Shown here piece by piece: positions 9,082-17,892 of a stretch of 64,000 nucleotides of DNA. Position 1 is the first letter of the stretch, and each line of letters starts with the position of its first letter. The DNA lies in NCBI GenBank assembly GCA_022826885.1, contig JAJDUB010000002.1, forward strand, positions 1-64,000, given 5' to 3'. The position numbers and the translations under genes are program-made. This DNA is from Gammaproteobacteria bacterium (GTDB lineage: Bacteria > Pseudomonadota > Gammaproteobacteria > Eutrophobiales > Eutrophobiaceae). The notes under the pieces were generated by a model that searched no databases, was not told the origin of the DNA, and saw nothing but the letters and a program-made list of their open reading frames with translations.

Positions 9082-9285
9082 ATGTCACGCACTAACATAA
9101 ATATCGATGATCAAGCCTGCGCGGAGATAATGCGCCGCTACCGGCTGGCGACGAAACGTGAGGCAGTCAACTTTGCGTTGCGTACCCTTGCGGCTGAGCC
9201 TCTGGATGTCGAGGAAGCGCGGCGACTGCGCGGGTCGGGCTGGGAGGGTGACCTGGACAAAATGCGGTCCGGCCGCCTGTCGTGA
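9082..9285 (+). CDS. vapB: VapB-type antitoxin
   Basis: A 67-aa protein, [20 protein letters not shown] onwards, with a short beta strand and two helices like the ribbon-helix-helix-like DNA-binding part of VapB family II antitoxins. The C-terminal half ([22 protein letters not shown]) has the W-x-G-D-L-x-x-M-R tail typical of VapB proteins that plug the PIN active site. The gene overlaps the toxin start by 4 bp, the standard antitoxin-first arrangement. ATG 9082 is preferred over longer in-frame starts because homologous antitoxins begin at this point and the upstream frame crosses the Nramp-like gene. Confidence 0.85.
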   Translation: MSRTNINIDDQACAEIMRRYRLATKREAVNFALRTLAAEPLDVEEARRLRGSGWEGDLDKMRSGRLS

Positions 9286-9674
9286 TTCTTATCGATACGT
9301 CCGCATGGGTCGAGTTTTTTCGGGATACCGGTTCCTCGGTGTGTAATCGCGTTGAGGTTCTACTCGAAAGCGAAATTGCGACCTGTGATGCGGTTCGTAT
9401 GGAGGTGCTGGCTGGCGCTCGCAATGAGAGGCACTTGCGTAGCCTACAACGTTTGCTAGCGCAGGCTGTCGTACTTCCCATGGGACCGGCTGACTACGAC
9501 GATGCCGCTACGCTATATCGCCTTTGTCGCCGCGAGGGAGAGACTGTTCGTAAGCTGATCGATTGTCTGATAAGCGCTGTCGCGATTCGCGCTGGTGTGC
9601 CCATTCTTCATAATGACGTGGATTTTGATGTTCTTGGGCGCCATACGGAACTGAGGATCGATACGTCCCGGTAG
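9282..9674 (+). CDS. vapC: VapC-type PIN-domain toxin
   Basis: A 130-aa PIN-domain ribonuclease. [14 protein letters not shown] carries the first acidic residue (Asp5), [10 protein letters not shown] carries the conserved Glu of the second motif, and [14 protein letters not shown] then [11 protein letters not shown] supply the later acidic residues. VapC toxins cleave tRNA or rRNA when freed from VapB. The GTG start overlaps the vapB stop. The pair sits at the left edge of the AT-rich KAP NTPase gene and may help stabilise that insertion; that link is inference. Confidence 0.88.
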   Translation: MILIDTSAWVEFFRDTGSSVCNRVEVLLESEIATCDAVRMEVLAGARNERHLRSLQRLLAQAVVLPMGPADYDDAATLYRLCRREGETVRKLIDCLISAVAIRAGVPILHNDVDFDVLGRHTELRIDTSR

Positions 9675-9785
9675 AGCATCGTTATTCAAATCTTCCAGAA
9701 AGTGGCTGGGGACACAGGTTCCCATAAAGCCCAAATATATTTCAACCCAGCGACACCGCGCTACTAATGATAATCGAGTACTCGC

Positions 9786-12700
9786 ATGAAATTAGAACCT
9801 GACAAATCCACAGAAGATAGTGATTTACCATCCTTTATCGAGAGTACACCAATTGGTAAAGATCTTCTTGAAGGACAGGCCCAAGAACGGATTGCCGAAA
9901 GCATAGCGCATCTGATTAGTTCCGATCAAACGGAGAGTAAGCTCCTCGGCTTGGATGGAGCCTGGGGTTCTGGCAAGTCTAATCTTGTAAAAATTCTCGA
10001 GTCAAAGCTGGCAGATACTCACCACTTTTTTGTCTATGATGCTTGGGGACACCAAGAAGATCTTCAAAGGCGCTCATTTCTTGAGGAGCTTACGGCAGAC
10101 CTTAGTGATAGTGGAGTTGTTAATCCTGGTACCTGGAATCAAAAATTAAAGGATCTTCTGTCCAAAAGACGGGAAACGCTTACAAAAACTATTCCTCGGC
10201 TTAGTAATGGTGTGATAGTCACTATCCTTGTTGCGTTGCTCACCCTGATTGCCCAGACAATAGCGGAAGTGACCGATGACCCAGCACTGCAAATCCTAAT
10301 TACCTTAATACCAATTCTTATAGGTGCAGCGGTATATCTTTTCGCCTCTTGGAAAACTCAGCGTTTTCTGTCTGTTTCAGATGTATACGCGATCTATAAG
10401 GACGAGGAGTTAAGTAGTGAGACCCATGTTACTATCTCCGAGAAAGAGCCATCAGTGAGAGAGTTCCAAGATTGGATGAATGATCTTTCGCATGCGTTGA
10501 CTAAGAAGAAACTTGTCGTTGTATTCGATAATATGGATCGTCTTCCTCCGGATAAGGTCCGGGAGTTATGGTCATCAATTCACACTTTTTTTGCCGAGGC
10601 ATCGTTTGAAGGTATATGGGTAATAGTCCCATTTGATAGAAACCACCTCTCTACTTTGTTTGAGGATAAACCAGACGTATCAGAAGAATTTTTGAGGAAA
10701 TCCTTCTCTGTGATTTACCGTGTAGCACCACCTGTGTTGACAGATTGGCGGAAATATTTCGAATTGAAATTCAAGGAAGCCTTTGGGGAGGGAGAAGAAG
10801 AATTACAGTACGTCCGAAAAATATTTGACCATTTTCAAGTGAAAATTACGCCACGGAGCATAATCACGTTTATTAATGAGATGGTCTCTCTTCGTCTTAT
10901 TGTAGAGAGAGAAATACGACTAAGGTATATAGCGGTTTTCGTACTCGCAAAGAAGACTATTTTGGCTGATCCGGTGAATCGAATTTTGGATGGTGAATAT
11001 CTTGCAAAAGCAGATCCAATCTTTACTGAAGACAGAGATCTGCCTGACAATATTGCTGCATTGGCATATCACGTGCCTCTGGCTTCAGCGAGTCAAGTTA
11101 CGCTCACACGCGAAATTCAAAACTCATTACAGAATCGAGACGGGCATAGACTCAATGAATTGGCAAAGCATCCCCACTTTATGGATATCCTTGAACAGGT
11201 GATTGTTGAGGATGAACTAGATGTCAGTAGTGCAGCATATACAATTGCGGAGTTGGAAGAGCAGGATTCTAGAATTGTGCCTCTAAATCGAATTTCAATT
11301 GTCTGGGATGATCTCTGTGCAACGGAAATTAGGAATCTATCTACCGGGCAGAGCTTTGATGAAACTCATGAATTGCTTTTGAAACGCTGTTCGAATTCAA
11401 GAAGCACTGTTCTGGCAAATCATCTTGTAAAAGAAATCAGGGACGCTGATGATTTCAGTGGAGCCAAGTATTATGAAGCACTTTCTGAGCTAGACGAATG
11501 TATAAAACAAAATAATCTCAGTATTGATATGTTGTCCATGGTGACAGAAATCAATAAGTCTCCTGAAATCTTTGTAGATTATATTGGCGCTTCGCAAAGT
11601 AATTATAGGAAGTTCAAGCTCAAATGTGAGGAGGCGGCGCTTCAGTTATACATCTTGGAAAAAATCCCATCTGATTTAGCCGGGTTGTCCATGTTATCAG
11701 TAGTCGCCGATGACTATGATTTTACTCCTGTTATCGAGAGTCTTGAAAGCAAAGTAAAATCAAACTCTCTGAACGCTCAAAATGTTGGACCGTTCTACGA
11801 ACTCTACAAGGCACTATCAAACGAGCAACCTATTAAAAAAATAGGCTTCAATTTGGTAGAACAACTTTTATCTGAAGTAAAAAAAGACACAACAGAGCAG
11901 TTTGACCTGCTAGCTATGCGTTTGGCGTATGGCAACGAATATCCAAATATAGGGGGCATTTCTCATTCTGTCCTAACAAATACAGATGTGGATCTGGTTA
12001 ATCGTATCACTGAGAGAATAGAGTATTACCAAACCTATGGAAGTTTGCTGTTGAGCTATTTATCTTGGCGGCAGCCCATCCTGAAAGCTGTATTAAAGAA
12101 CATAACGTTAAATGTGTCTGACAGTACCAGATTAAATATTACTAAAGTATTGAAAAACTATAACGATCTCCAGTCGTCTCTGGATATAGCGCCTCAAGAT
12201 TTCATAGGAACACTTGACGGCTGGAGTGATCATGCCAAGGAATCAATTACAGTAGAGAACATTATGGAGCATGTAACCGACCATGAATTGTTTGTGCATG
12301 GCCTACAAATAGATTGCGATCTAACACATCATCTTATTGAAACAATGACAAAACGTCTGGCTTCTCTGAGCATCGATGAGTGGCGACAAGCTCTTCGGGA
12401 TGTGAATTCATTTATATTTAAGGTAACGTACAATTTACTTAGTGGAGGTAAACTTACTCCTGTGCCTGATAATGTCGTAACGGTTTACCGGGAGCTATTA
12501 ACCAGTATCGCCAAAGACGAATTCCAGATGGATAAGGATGTTAATGATGTTTTTTACAATAAGATACACAAAGCAAAGCTGAAAGCGACCGCTAAGAACA
12601 TCAGAGATCTTTTTATCTCCGAGATCACAATTTCACCAAGAAACTTTTTATTTTTCTCAGAATTACTATTAAGTCATGGAGCTTTGAATGAAAAAAGTGC

Positions 12701-12923
12701 GGATGTGGCTAGGAGAATTCTGACACCTGTCAGTGCAGATGGTAGATGTTTAAAGTTTATTTTAGGAAATCCTGAGCAGTTCATTTCAATTTTAGACGAT
12801 GCTGGAGATGATGCTGCGGATTTTAGGGATACAGTCAGGCAAAAGTTGATGGCATCACAGGATGACACAGAATTGATTCGTTTTGCGGAAGCGATTGGAA
12901 TTGACGATAATCACGGATCATAA
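9786..12923 (+). CDS. KAP-family P-loop NTPase, large, membrane-associated
   Basis: A 1045-aa protein with Walker A GAWGSGKS at 58-65, two hydrophobic helices at about 143-161 and 168-188 inserted into the NTPase domain, and Walker B KLVVVFDNMDRL at about 242-252. A P-loop domain split by paired transmembrane helices is the hallmark of KAP NTPases (named after Kidins220/ARMS and PifA). The C-terminal 600 residues are helical with no motif I recognise. Members are known in phage exclusion and sit in many defence loci, so an antiviral role is possible but not shown. Base composition is clearly AT-richer than both flanks, which suggests transfer. It stands alone between vapBC and the GMC dehydrogenase genes. 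Confidence 0.8.
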   Translation: MKLEPDKSTEDSDLPSFIESTPIGKDLLEGQAQERIAESIAHLISSDQTESKLLGLDGAWGSGKSNLVKILESKLADTHHFFVYDAWGHQEDLQRRSFLEELTADLSDSGVVNPGTWNQKLKDLLSKRRETLTKTIPRLSNGVIVTILVALLTLIAQTIAEVTDDPALQILITLIPILIGAAVYLFASWKTQRFLSVSDVYAIYKDEELSSETHVTISEKEPSVREFQDWMNDLSHALTKKKLVVVFDNMDRLPPDKVRELWSSIHTFFAEASFEGIWVIVPFDRNHLSTLFEDKPDVSEEFLRKSFSVIYRVAPPVLTDWRKYFELKFKEAFGEGEEELQYVRKIFDHFQVKITPRSIITFINEMVSLRLIVEREIRLRYIAVFVLAKKTILADPVNRILDGEYLAKADPIFTEDRDLPDNIAALAYHVPLASASQVTLTREIQNSLQNRDGHRLNELAKHPHFMDILEQVIVEDELDVSSAAYTIAELEEQDSRIVPLNRISIVWDDLCATEIRNLSTGQSFDETHELLLKRCSNSRSTVLANHLVKEIRDADDFSGAKYYEALSELDECIKQNNLSIDMLSMVTEINKSPEIFVDYIGASQSNYRKFKLKCEEAALQLYILEKIPSDLAGLSMLSVVADDYDFTPVIESLESKVKSNSLNAQNVGPFYELYKALSNEQPIKKIGFNLVEQLLSEVKKDTTEQFDLLAMRLAYGNEYPNIGGISHSVLTNTDVDLVNRITERIEYYQTYGSLLLSYLSWRQPILKAVLKNITLNVSDSTRLNITKVLKNYNDLQSSLDIAPQDFIGTLDGWSDHAKESITVENIMEHVTDHELFVHGLQIDCDLTHHLIETMTKRLASLSIDEWRQALRDVNSFIFKVTYNLLSGGKLTPVPDNVVTVYRELLTSIAKDEFQMDKDVNDVFYNKIHKAKLKATAKNIRDLFISEITISPRNFLFFSELLLSHGALNEKSADVARRILTPVSADGRCLKFILGNPEQFISILDDAGDDAADFRDTVRQKLMASQDDTELIRFAEAIGIDDNHGS

Positions 12924-12951
12924 TGCATTTAGTAACAAGCAGTTATTGAAT

Positions 12952-13506
12952 ATGTCGTTAAGTCGCAGGAACTTCATCAGGCAGTCAGGAATGGCCCTCA
13001 GCTTCAGCGTGGCAGGCAGGACACTGCTGCTGACCCCACGTGAGGCTTACGCCAGGGAGATGCCTTTTTCAGTCCTGGACCAGGCGGAAGTAGAAACTTT
13101 GGAAACGGTCTGCGACCACCTGTTACCCGGCGCCAGGGAGAACGGCGTTGCACATTTTGTCGATCGGCAGTTGTTGCTTGATCCTGATTACAGCCTCTTG
13201 TTTATCAAGTGTTTTAACGTCCAGCCGCCCTACAGCGATTTTTACCGGGTTGCACTGGCGGAAATAAGCCGCCTGAGTGAAACAGGCTATGGAAAAAGCA
13301 TCACTGCGCTCGACCAGGCCAGCGCCGTATCTATGATTGAATCATTGCGGGACGGAAACGTACCGAGCTGGAACGGCCCGCCGCCGCCGCTGGTCTATCA
13401 CGCGCTCCGCAATGACGCCGTGGACGTGGTTTACGGCACCATGGAAGGTTTTGCGGACCTCGGCATTCCCTACCTGGCGCATATCGAACCGCCGCGGGCA
13501 TGGTGA
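12952..13506 (+). CDS. Gluconate 2-dehydrogenase subunit 3-like protein, Tat exported
   Basis: A 184-aa protein starting MSLSRRNFIRQSGMALSFS, a clear twin-arginine signal (S-R-R-N-F) with a hydrophobic core ending near REAYA. The rest (LETVCDHLLPGARENG, then FIKCFNVQPPYSDFYR) resembles the small gamma subunit of membrane-bound gluconate/sorbitol-type dehydrogenases, which carries the flavoprotein subunit through the Tat pathway. An earlier in-frame start exists at 12883 inside the KAP gene, but ATG 12952 places the Tat motif at the N-terminus. It is directly followed by the GMC flavoprotein gene. Confidence 0.82.
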   Translation: MSLSRRNFIRQSGMALSFSVAGRTLLLTPREAYAREMPFSVLDQAEVETLETVCDHLLPGARENGVAHFVDRQLLLDPDYSLLFIKCFNVQPPYSDFYRVALAEISRLSETGYGKSITALDQASAVSMIESLRDGNVPSWNGPPPPLVYHALRNDAVDVVYGTMEGFADLGIPYLAHIEPPRAW

Positions 13507-13507
13507 C

Positions 13508-15079
13508 GTGAAAAGTCCCGAAAAAGTGGATGTGGTAATCGTCGGCAGCGGCGCTGCGGGCAGTGTCTATGCGGCCATCCTGGCGGAGGCCGACAAAAGC
13601 GTCCTGGTGCTCGAAAAAGGCACTGACCGGAAACTGACTGATTTATACAGCTCGCAGATCTGGGCCAGGCGCTTGAAGTGGGGAGCGCCCCATGTGTTTG
13701 AGGAGGGCAGGGACAGCATCTGGTACAACTTCAATGCCGGTCACGGCTACGGCGGCGCGGCAATGCACCACTATGCCGTGTGGCCCAGGTACCATGAAGA
13801 TGACATGCAGGAACATGCGCTCTACGGCAAGGGACTGGACTGGCCGCTGGAATATGATCAGCTCCGTCCCTGGTACGACCGGGTCCAGGACGACGTGGGC
13901 ATGTCGGGCGATGCGGAAAAGGAAATCTGGCGGCCGCCGGGGGCGCCTTACCCGTTGCCGCCCCTGCCGGTGTTTGAGCACGGCGAAATCCTGGCCCGCG
14001 GTTTCACCGAGCTGGACCTGCGCACCTCCCCCATCCCGGTTGCCATCCTGTCCCGGGAATACAAGGGGAGGCCTGCCTGTATCTATGACAGCTGGTGCGA
14101 TGCGGGATGTCCCACCGGGGCGCTTGCCAATCCCCTGGTCGAGTACCTTCCCAGGGCGGTAAAGGCCGGTGCCGTGATGCAAGCCGACAGTTACGTTACC
14201 CGTGTGCTCACGGACCGGAAGGGAGTGAAAGCCACCGGGGTCGAGTACTACGACAAGGCCGGGAAGCGTCATGAGCAACCGGCGGACGCTGTCGTCATCG
14301 CCGCGTTCACCGTCGAGAATTCCCGCATCCTGCTGAACTCGGCCACCGACACACATGCCGGCGGACTGGGCAATTCCAGCGGTACGCTTGGCCGCTACCT
14401 GATGTCCCATCCTGCGGTCAACGTCTTCGGGATGTTCAAGGAAGAGACGCGCTGCTACTACGGTGTAACCGGCGGGCAGTTATTCAGCCAGGACGGCTTT
14501 GAGAAGGAAAAAAGCGGAGAAATCTTCGGCAGCAGGCAGTGGGAAATCGGCTTGGGCACCAAGCCGAATGACCTGCTGGGCATCGCCATGAGCCGGGCCG
14601 ACCTGTTCGGGAATGATTTACACGATTTCGTCCGGCGCGGCAGCCGCCACCTGGGCGCTATGGTCGGGGTCTGTGAATGCCTGCCCCATGAGGACAACCG
14701 CATTGAGCTTACCGGCAACAAGGACAAATTCGGTATGCGCCTGGCGCGAGTCACTTTCAACCTGGATGACTATGCACGCAACCTCTGGCGGCAAACGGCT
14801 GATTTGGGTGTAGAAATTTTCAAGGCAGCCGGGGCTACGGAAGCCTGGCACAGCCCGCCGGGCGGCCAGCATATTATGGGCGGCACCATCATGGGGAATG
14901 ACAGGAAATCCTCGGTGACCAACGAATACGCGCAACTGCACGATGTGCCCAATGTCATTATCGGCGGTCCCAGCGTGTTTCCTACCAGTTCCAGCGTCAA
15001 TTCCACCTTCACGGCCCATGCAGTGGCGTTGCGTTCTGCCCGGCATATCGCCGGGCATTGGGGCGAGCTGGCTGCCTGA
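13508..15079 (+). CDS. GMC-family FAD-dependent dehydrogenase
   Basis: A 523-aa flavoprotein. VDVVIVGSGAAGSVYAAILAEA near the N-terminus is the FAD ADP-binding motif (G-x-G-x-x-G), followed by VLVLEKG. The middle has the GHGYGGAAMHHYAVWPR loop and the C-terminus has GGQHIMGGTIMG and PSSSVNSTFTAHAVAL, where the second region holds the active-site His/Asn zone of GMC enzymes. It likely oxidises a sugar or alcohol in the periplasm. The GTG start at 13508 comes one base after the stop of the Tat-signal small subunit, so the two should form one exported complex. A cytochrome c subunit is not adjacent; the b561 further downstream could take electrons. Confidence 0.88.
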   Translation: MKSPEKVDVVIVGSGAAGSVYAAILAEADKSVLVLEKGTDRKLTDLYSSQIWARRLKWGAPHVFEEGRDSIWYNFNAGHGYGGAAMHHYAVWPRYHEDDMQEHALYGKGLDWPLEYDQLRPWYDRVQDDVGMSGDAEKEIWRPPGAPYPLPPLPVFEHGEILARGFTELDLRTSPIPVAILSREYKGRPACIYDSWCDAGCPTGALANPLVEYLPRAVKAGAVMQADSYVTRVLTDRKGVKATGVEYYDKAGKRHEQPADAVVIAAFTVENSRILLNSATDTHAGGLGNSSGTLGRYLMSHPAVNVFGMFKEETRCYYGVTGGQLFSQDGFEKEKSGEIFGSRQWEIGLGTKPNDLLGIAMSRADLFGNDLHDFVRRGSRHLGAMVGVCECLPHEDNRIELTGNKDKFGMRLARVTFNLDDYARNLWRQTADLGVEIFKAAGATEAWHSPPGGQHIMGGTIMGNDRKSSVTNEYAQLHDVPNVIIGGPSVFPTSSSVNSTFTAHAVALRSARHIAGHWGELAA

Positions 15080-15088
15080 TCTTCGACA

Positions 15089-15113
15089 GGGGACGGATTT
15101 GAAATCCGTCCCC
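15089..15113. repeat. Palindromic repeat, GGGGACGG class, with adjacent half element
   Basis: A perfect 25-bp palindrome with 12-bp arms GGGGACGGATTT and a single central base. A degenerate half element of the other class (TTACTCCGACCCC) follows at about 15134-15147. It lies between the GMC dehydrogenase and yceI genes. Confidence 0.9.
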
Positions 15114-15203
15114 GGTATGCCGGGGACTATATTTTTACTCCGACCCCAATAATCTTTATAATCGGCAATTCCATACGAGACCAGGAAATTAAGGAGACAC
15201 TCC

Positions 15204-15785
15204 ATGACATTCCAACGTATTATAAATATCGTCCTGCTTGCTTCCGCCTTGACCGTATTCGGCAAGAGCGCCGCTGCCGCTGAATATGAAGTTGACATCG
15301 AAGGCATGCACGCTGCCGTCCAGTTCCGCATCTACCACCTGGGTTACAGCGTTTTAACCGGCCGCTTTAACGACTTCGGCGGTTCGTTCACCTGGGATAA
15401 GGACAACCCCGGGGCCTCGTCGATCAATGTGACGATTAAAACGGCCAGCATCGATTCGAATCATGCCGAACGGGACAAGCACCTGCGGGAAGCGGATTTT
15501 CTGGACGTGGAAAAATACCCGGAAGCGACGTTCGAAAGCACGCAGTACGAAGGTGACGCCAGTGGCGGCAAGCTGCATGGTATTTTAACCCTGCACGGCG
15601 TCAGCAAGCCCATCACAATCGACGTGAGCTACATCGGCGAAGGGGATGATCCCTGGGGCGGTTACCGCGCCGGTTTCGAAGGCAACGTGACGTTGCGGCG
15701 CGCTGATTTCGGCATGGATTATAACCTGGGTCCCAGGTCTGAAGAGATGGAGCTGGACCTCTATATCGAAGGCGTCAGGAAATAA
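15204..15785 (+). CDS. YceI-family periplasmic protein
   Basis: A 193-aa protein with an N-terminal signal peptide (about residues 1-25, cleaved after SAAAA) and a YceI lipocalin-like domain: EYEVDIEGMHAAVQFRIYHLG at the start, DFLDVEKYPEATFES in the middle, and FGMDYNLG near the end. YceI proteins bind long isoprenoids or polyprenyl compounds in the periplasm. An AAGGAGA ribosome site precedes the ATG. It is followed by cytochrome b561, a frequent pairing that suggests a shared quinone- or isoprenoid-linked function. Confidence 0.9.
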   Translation: MTFQRIINIVLLASALTVFGKSAAAAEYEVDIEGMHAAVQFRIYHLGYSVLTGRFNDFGGSFTWDKDNPGASSINVTIKTASIDSNHAERDKHLREADFLDVEKYPEATFESTQYEGDASGGKLHGILTLHGVSKPITIDVSYIGEGDDPWGGYRAGFEGNVTLRRADFGMDYNLGPRSEEMELDLYIEGVRK

Positions 15786-15790
15786 AAAAA

Positions 15791-15815
15791 GGGGACGGAT
15801 TTAAAATCCGTCCCC
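15791..15815. repeat. Palindromic repeat, GGGGACGG class
   Basis: A perfect 25-bp palindrome, arms GGGGACGGATTT, in the 39-bp gap between yceI and the b561 gene. It ends 9 bases before the b561 ATG and leaves little room for a ribosome site, so it may act in mRNA processing or as a translational element. Confidence 0.9.
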
Positions 15816-15824
15816 GGCACTCCC

Positions 15825-16364
15825 ATGTTGATCAAAAACACCCTGTCCCGTTTCGGCCTGTTCAGCAAACTGCTGCACTGGTTGATCGCCATTCTCATTC
15901 TCGGCCTCATCTGGCTGGGCTGGTACATGGTGGACCTGACCTACTATGACAAGTGGTACAACGATTCGCTGCATTACCACAAATCACTGGGCATCCTGGC
16001 GCTGGCCCTGGCGCTGTTCAAGATCGGCTGGCAGTGGCATACACCTGCGCCGGGGCCGGTAGCCGGCCTGAAAACCTGGGAAAAGGCCGGGGCCAAAGTC
16101 ATGCACTACGTGTTATGGGGAATGATGTTGCTGATCCCCGTAACCGGTTACCTTATCTCCACGTCCGCGGGAAAACCCATTCAACTGTTCAACTGGTTCG
16201 AACTGCCTGCGATCGTGGACGTGGATGAGGAACTGAGGGAGCTTGCCATCGATGTACATTTTTACCTGGCATACGCCACCCTGTTCCTGGTTGCCGGCCA
16301 TGCGGGCGCGGCGCTGAAACATCATTTCATCAACGGGGACGACACGCTCAAGCGCATGTTGTAA
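15825..16364 (+). CDS. Cytochrome b561 family protein
   Basis: A 179-aa inner-membrane protein with four transmembrane helices (about 12-35, 50-68, 85-108, 143-163). FSKLLHWLIAILILGLIW supplies the first haem-ligand His, HYHKSLGILALALALFK the second region, and VHFYLAYATLFLVAGHAGAALKHH the C-terminal ligands. Such proteins exchange electrons between the quinone pool and a periplasmic partner. It follows yceI and the exported GMC dehydrogenase, for which it could serve as electron acceptor (inference). Confidence 0.88.
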   Translation: MLIKNTLSRFGLFSKLLHWLIAILILGLIWLGWYMVDLTYYDKWYNDSLHYHKSLGILALALALFKIGWQWHTPAPGPVAGLKTWEKAGAKVMHYVLWGMMLLIPVTGYLISTSAGKPIQLFNWFELPAIVDVDEELRELAIDVHFYLAYATLFLVAGHAGAALKHHFINGDDTLKRML

Positions 16365-16375
16365 TTCACGCTGCT

Positions 16376-16400
16376 GGGGACAGAATTTAATTCTGTCCCC
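16376..16400. repeat. Palindromic repeat, GGGGACAG class
   Basis: A perfect 25-bp palindrome with arms GGGGACAGAATT around one T. It lies between the convergent b561 and DASS transporter genes, where it could act as a two-way transcription barrier. Confidence 0.9.
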
Positions 16401-16440
16401 AAACTCAGTCTGCCCTGTACTCCCTGTCCATCTATATGAA

Positions 16441-17817
16441 TCACCCCTGGCCCAGGGACAGGTAACACACCAGGGTAATCACCACCGCCAGTATCAGGTT
16501 CAGTACGAATCCGCCCTTGACCATTTCCCGGATGGTGACATGGCCGGTGCCGAACACGATGGCATTGGGTACGGTAGCCACCGGGAGCATGAAGGCACAG
16601 GTTGCCGACATGGCGGCGGGGATCATCATCAATTCGGGGCTGACGCCGACCGCTATCGCAGTCGCCGCGAAAATGGGCATCAGCAACGTGGTCGTTGCCG
16701 TATTGGAGGTAATCTCGGTCAGGAATGTCACGCCCAGGCAGATGCACAGAAGGAGAACGGGTACGGGAAACTTCGCCAGTACGGCAAGTTGTTGTGCGAT
16801 CAGCTCCGCGAGGCCGCTGGATGAAAACGCCTTGGCAACGGTAATGCCGCTGGCGAAAAGTATCAGCATACCCCAGGGAATATCTGAAGCCGTCTTCCAG
16901 TCAAGCAGGCGGTCGCCCTTGCCGGAGGGCAACAGGAACATGGTAACCACGGCAGCCAGCGCCACGGTGGCATCGCCTACCCCCGGTGTCCCCAACAGGC
17001 CCGACCAGCCTCCGAACGGTTCGGAGCGCGTTATCCACAACACTACGGTGATTCCGAACACGACCAGCACACGCACTTCGTTCACCTGCCATGGGTCGGC
17101 TGTCGGCAGGTCCAGGGTCTCCTTCCATGTGACGTTACGGGTCAGCCACAATGCCATCAGGGGCAGACCGCATACGACGACCGGCAGGCCGATCTTCATC
17201 CAGTCCAGGAACGTGTATTCGAGGCCGGTGAACTCGGTATAGATGCCTGCGAAAATGATATTGGGCGGCGTTCCAATCAGGGTTGCCACACCGCCCAGGG
17301 ATGCCGAGTGGGCCAGCCCGAGCACCACGGCAATCGACAGTGCCTTGTCCTCCACCTGTTTGAGTACCGCCAGGGCAATCGGGATCAAAATAAGGGTCGT
17401 AGCCGTATTGCTGATCCACATGGACAACGTGGCCGCGGTCAACATAAAAGCGAACACGATGCGTTTACCGCTGCCGCCGACCGTATGCAGGATCGCCAGG
17501 GCAAAACGCCGGTGTACGCCGGACCTTTCCAGGGATTTCGCCAGCATGAAACCGCCCATCAACAACAGGATCACCGGACTGCCCAGGCCTGCTGCCGCTT
17601 CCCTGTGTGTCAGGACGTCGGCCAGCGGGAATGCAAAGAACGGAATCAGTGAAGTTGCCGGTATAGGTATGGTTTCAGTAACCCACCAGGTCGCGGTCAG
17701 CAGGGTTATCGCCGCAGTGATGGCTATGACGTATTCGATACCCGAATAACGCATGAGAAAAAACAGTACGACAGCAGCCAATGGGGCTGCGAAGAGCATG
17801 ATGGCTTTGGTTTTCAT
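16441..17817 (-). CDS. DASS/SLC13-family sodium:dicarboxylate (or sulfate) transporter
   Basis: A 458-aa membrane protein with about eleven helices. Two copies of the Ser-Asn-Thr substrate/sodium motif are visible, WISNTATTLILIPIALAV and EITSNTATTTLLMPIFAA, as expected for the inverted-repeat elevator fold of the divalent anion:sodium symporters. The chosen start is the ATG at 17817 (MKTKAIMLF); a longer frame begins at 17841. Substrates of the family include succinate, malate, citrate and sulfate. No regulator or catabolic gene next to it narrows the choice. Confidence 0.88.
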   Translation of the reverse strand: MKTKAIMLFAAPLAAVVLFFLMRYSGIEYVIAITAAITLLTATWWVTETIPIPATSLIPFFAFPLADVLTHREAAAGLGSPVILLLMGGFMLAKSLERSGVHRRFALAILHTVGGSGKRIVFAFMLTAATLSMWISNTATTLILIPIALAVLKQVEDKALSIAVVLGLAHSASLGGVATLIGTPPNIIFAGIYTEFTGLEYTFLDWMKIGLPVVVCGLPLMALWLTRNVTWKETLDLPTADPWQVNEVRVLVVFGITVVLWITRSEPFGGWSGLLGTPGVGDATVALAAVVTMFLLPSGKGDRLLDWKTASDIPWGMLILFASGITVAKAFSSSGLAELIAQQLAVLAKFPVPVLLLCICLGVTFLTEITSNTATTTLLMPIFAATAIAVGVSPELMMIPAAMSATCAFMLPVATVPNAIVFGTGHVTIREMVKGGFVLNLILAVVITLVCYLSLGQG

Positions 17818-17825
17818 TATTATAT

Positions 17826-17866
17826 AATCCGCAGATGACACAGATTAACACAGATTAAACCCACAG
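17826..17866. repeat. Half copy of the CCGCAGATGACGCAGATT repeat
   Basis: The sequence CCGCAGATGACACAGATTAA then repeated CACAGATTA words matches one arm of the inverted repeat at 35598-35673. It lies between the divergent transporter and FAH-like genes. Confidence 0.6.
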
Positions 17867-17892
17867 ATTACGGTGCTTAACGCAGACAGGTC

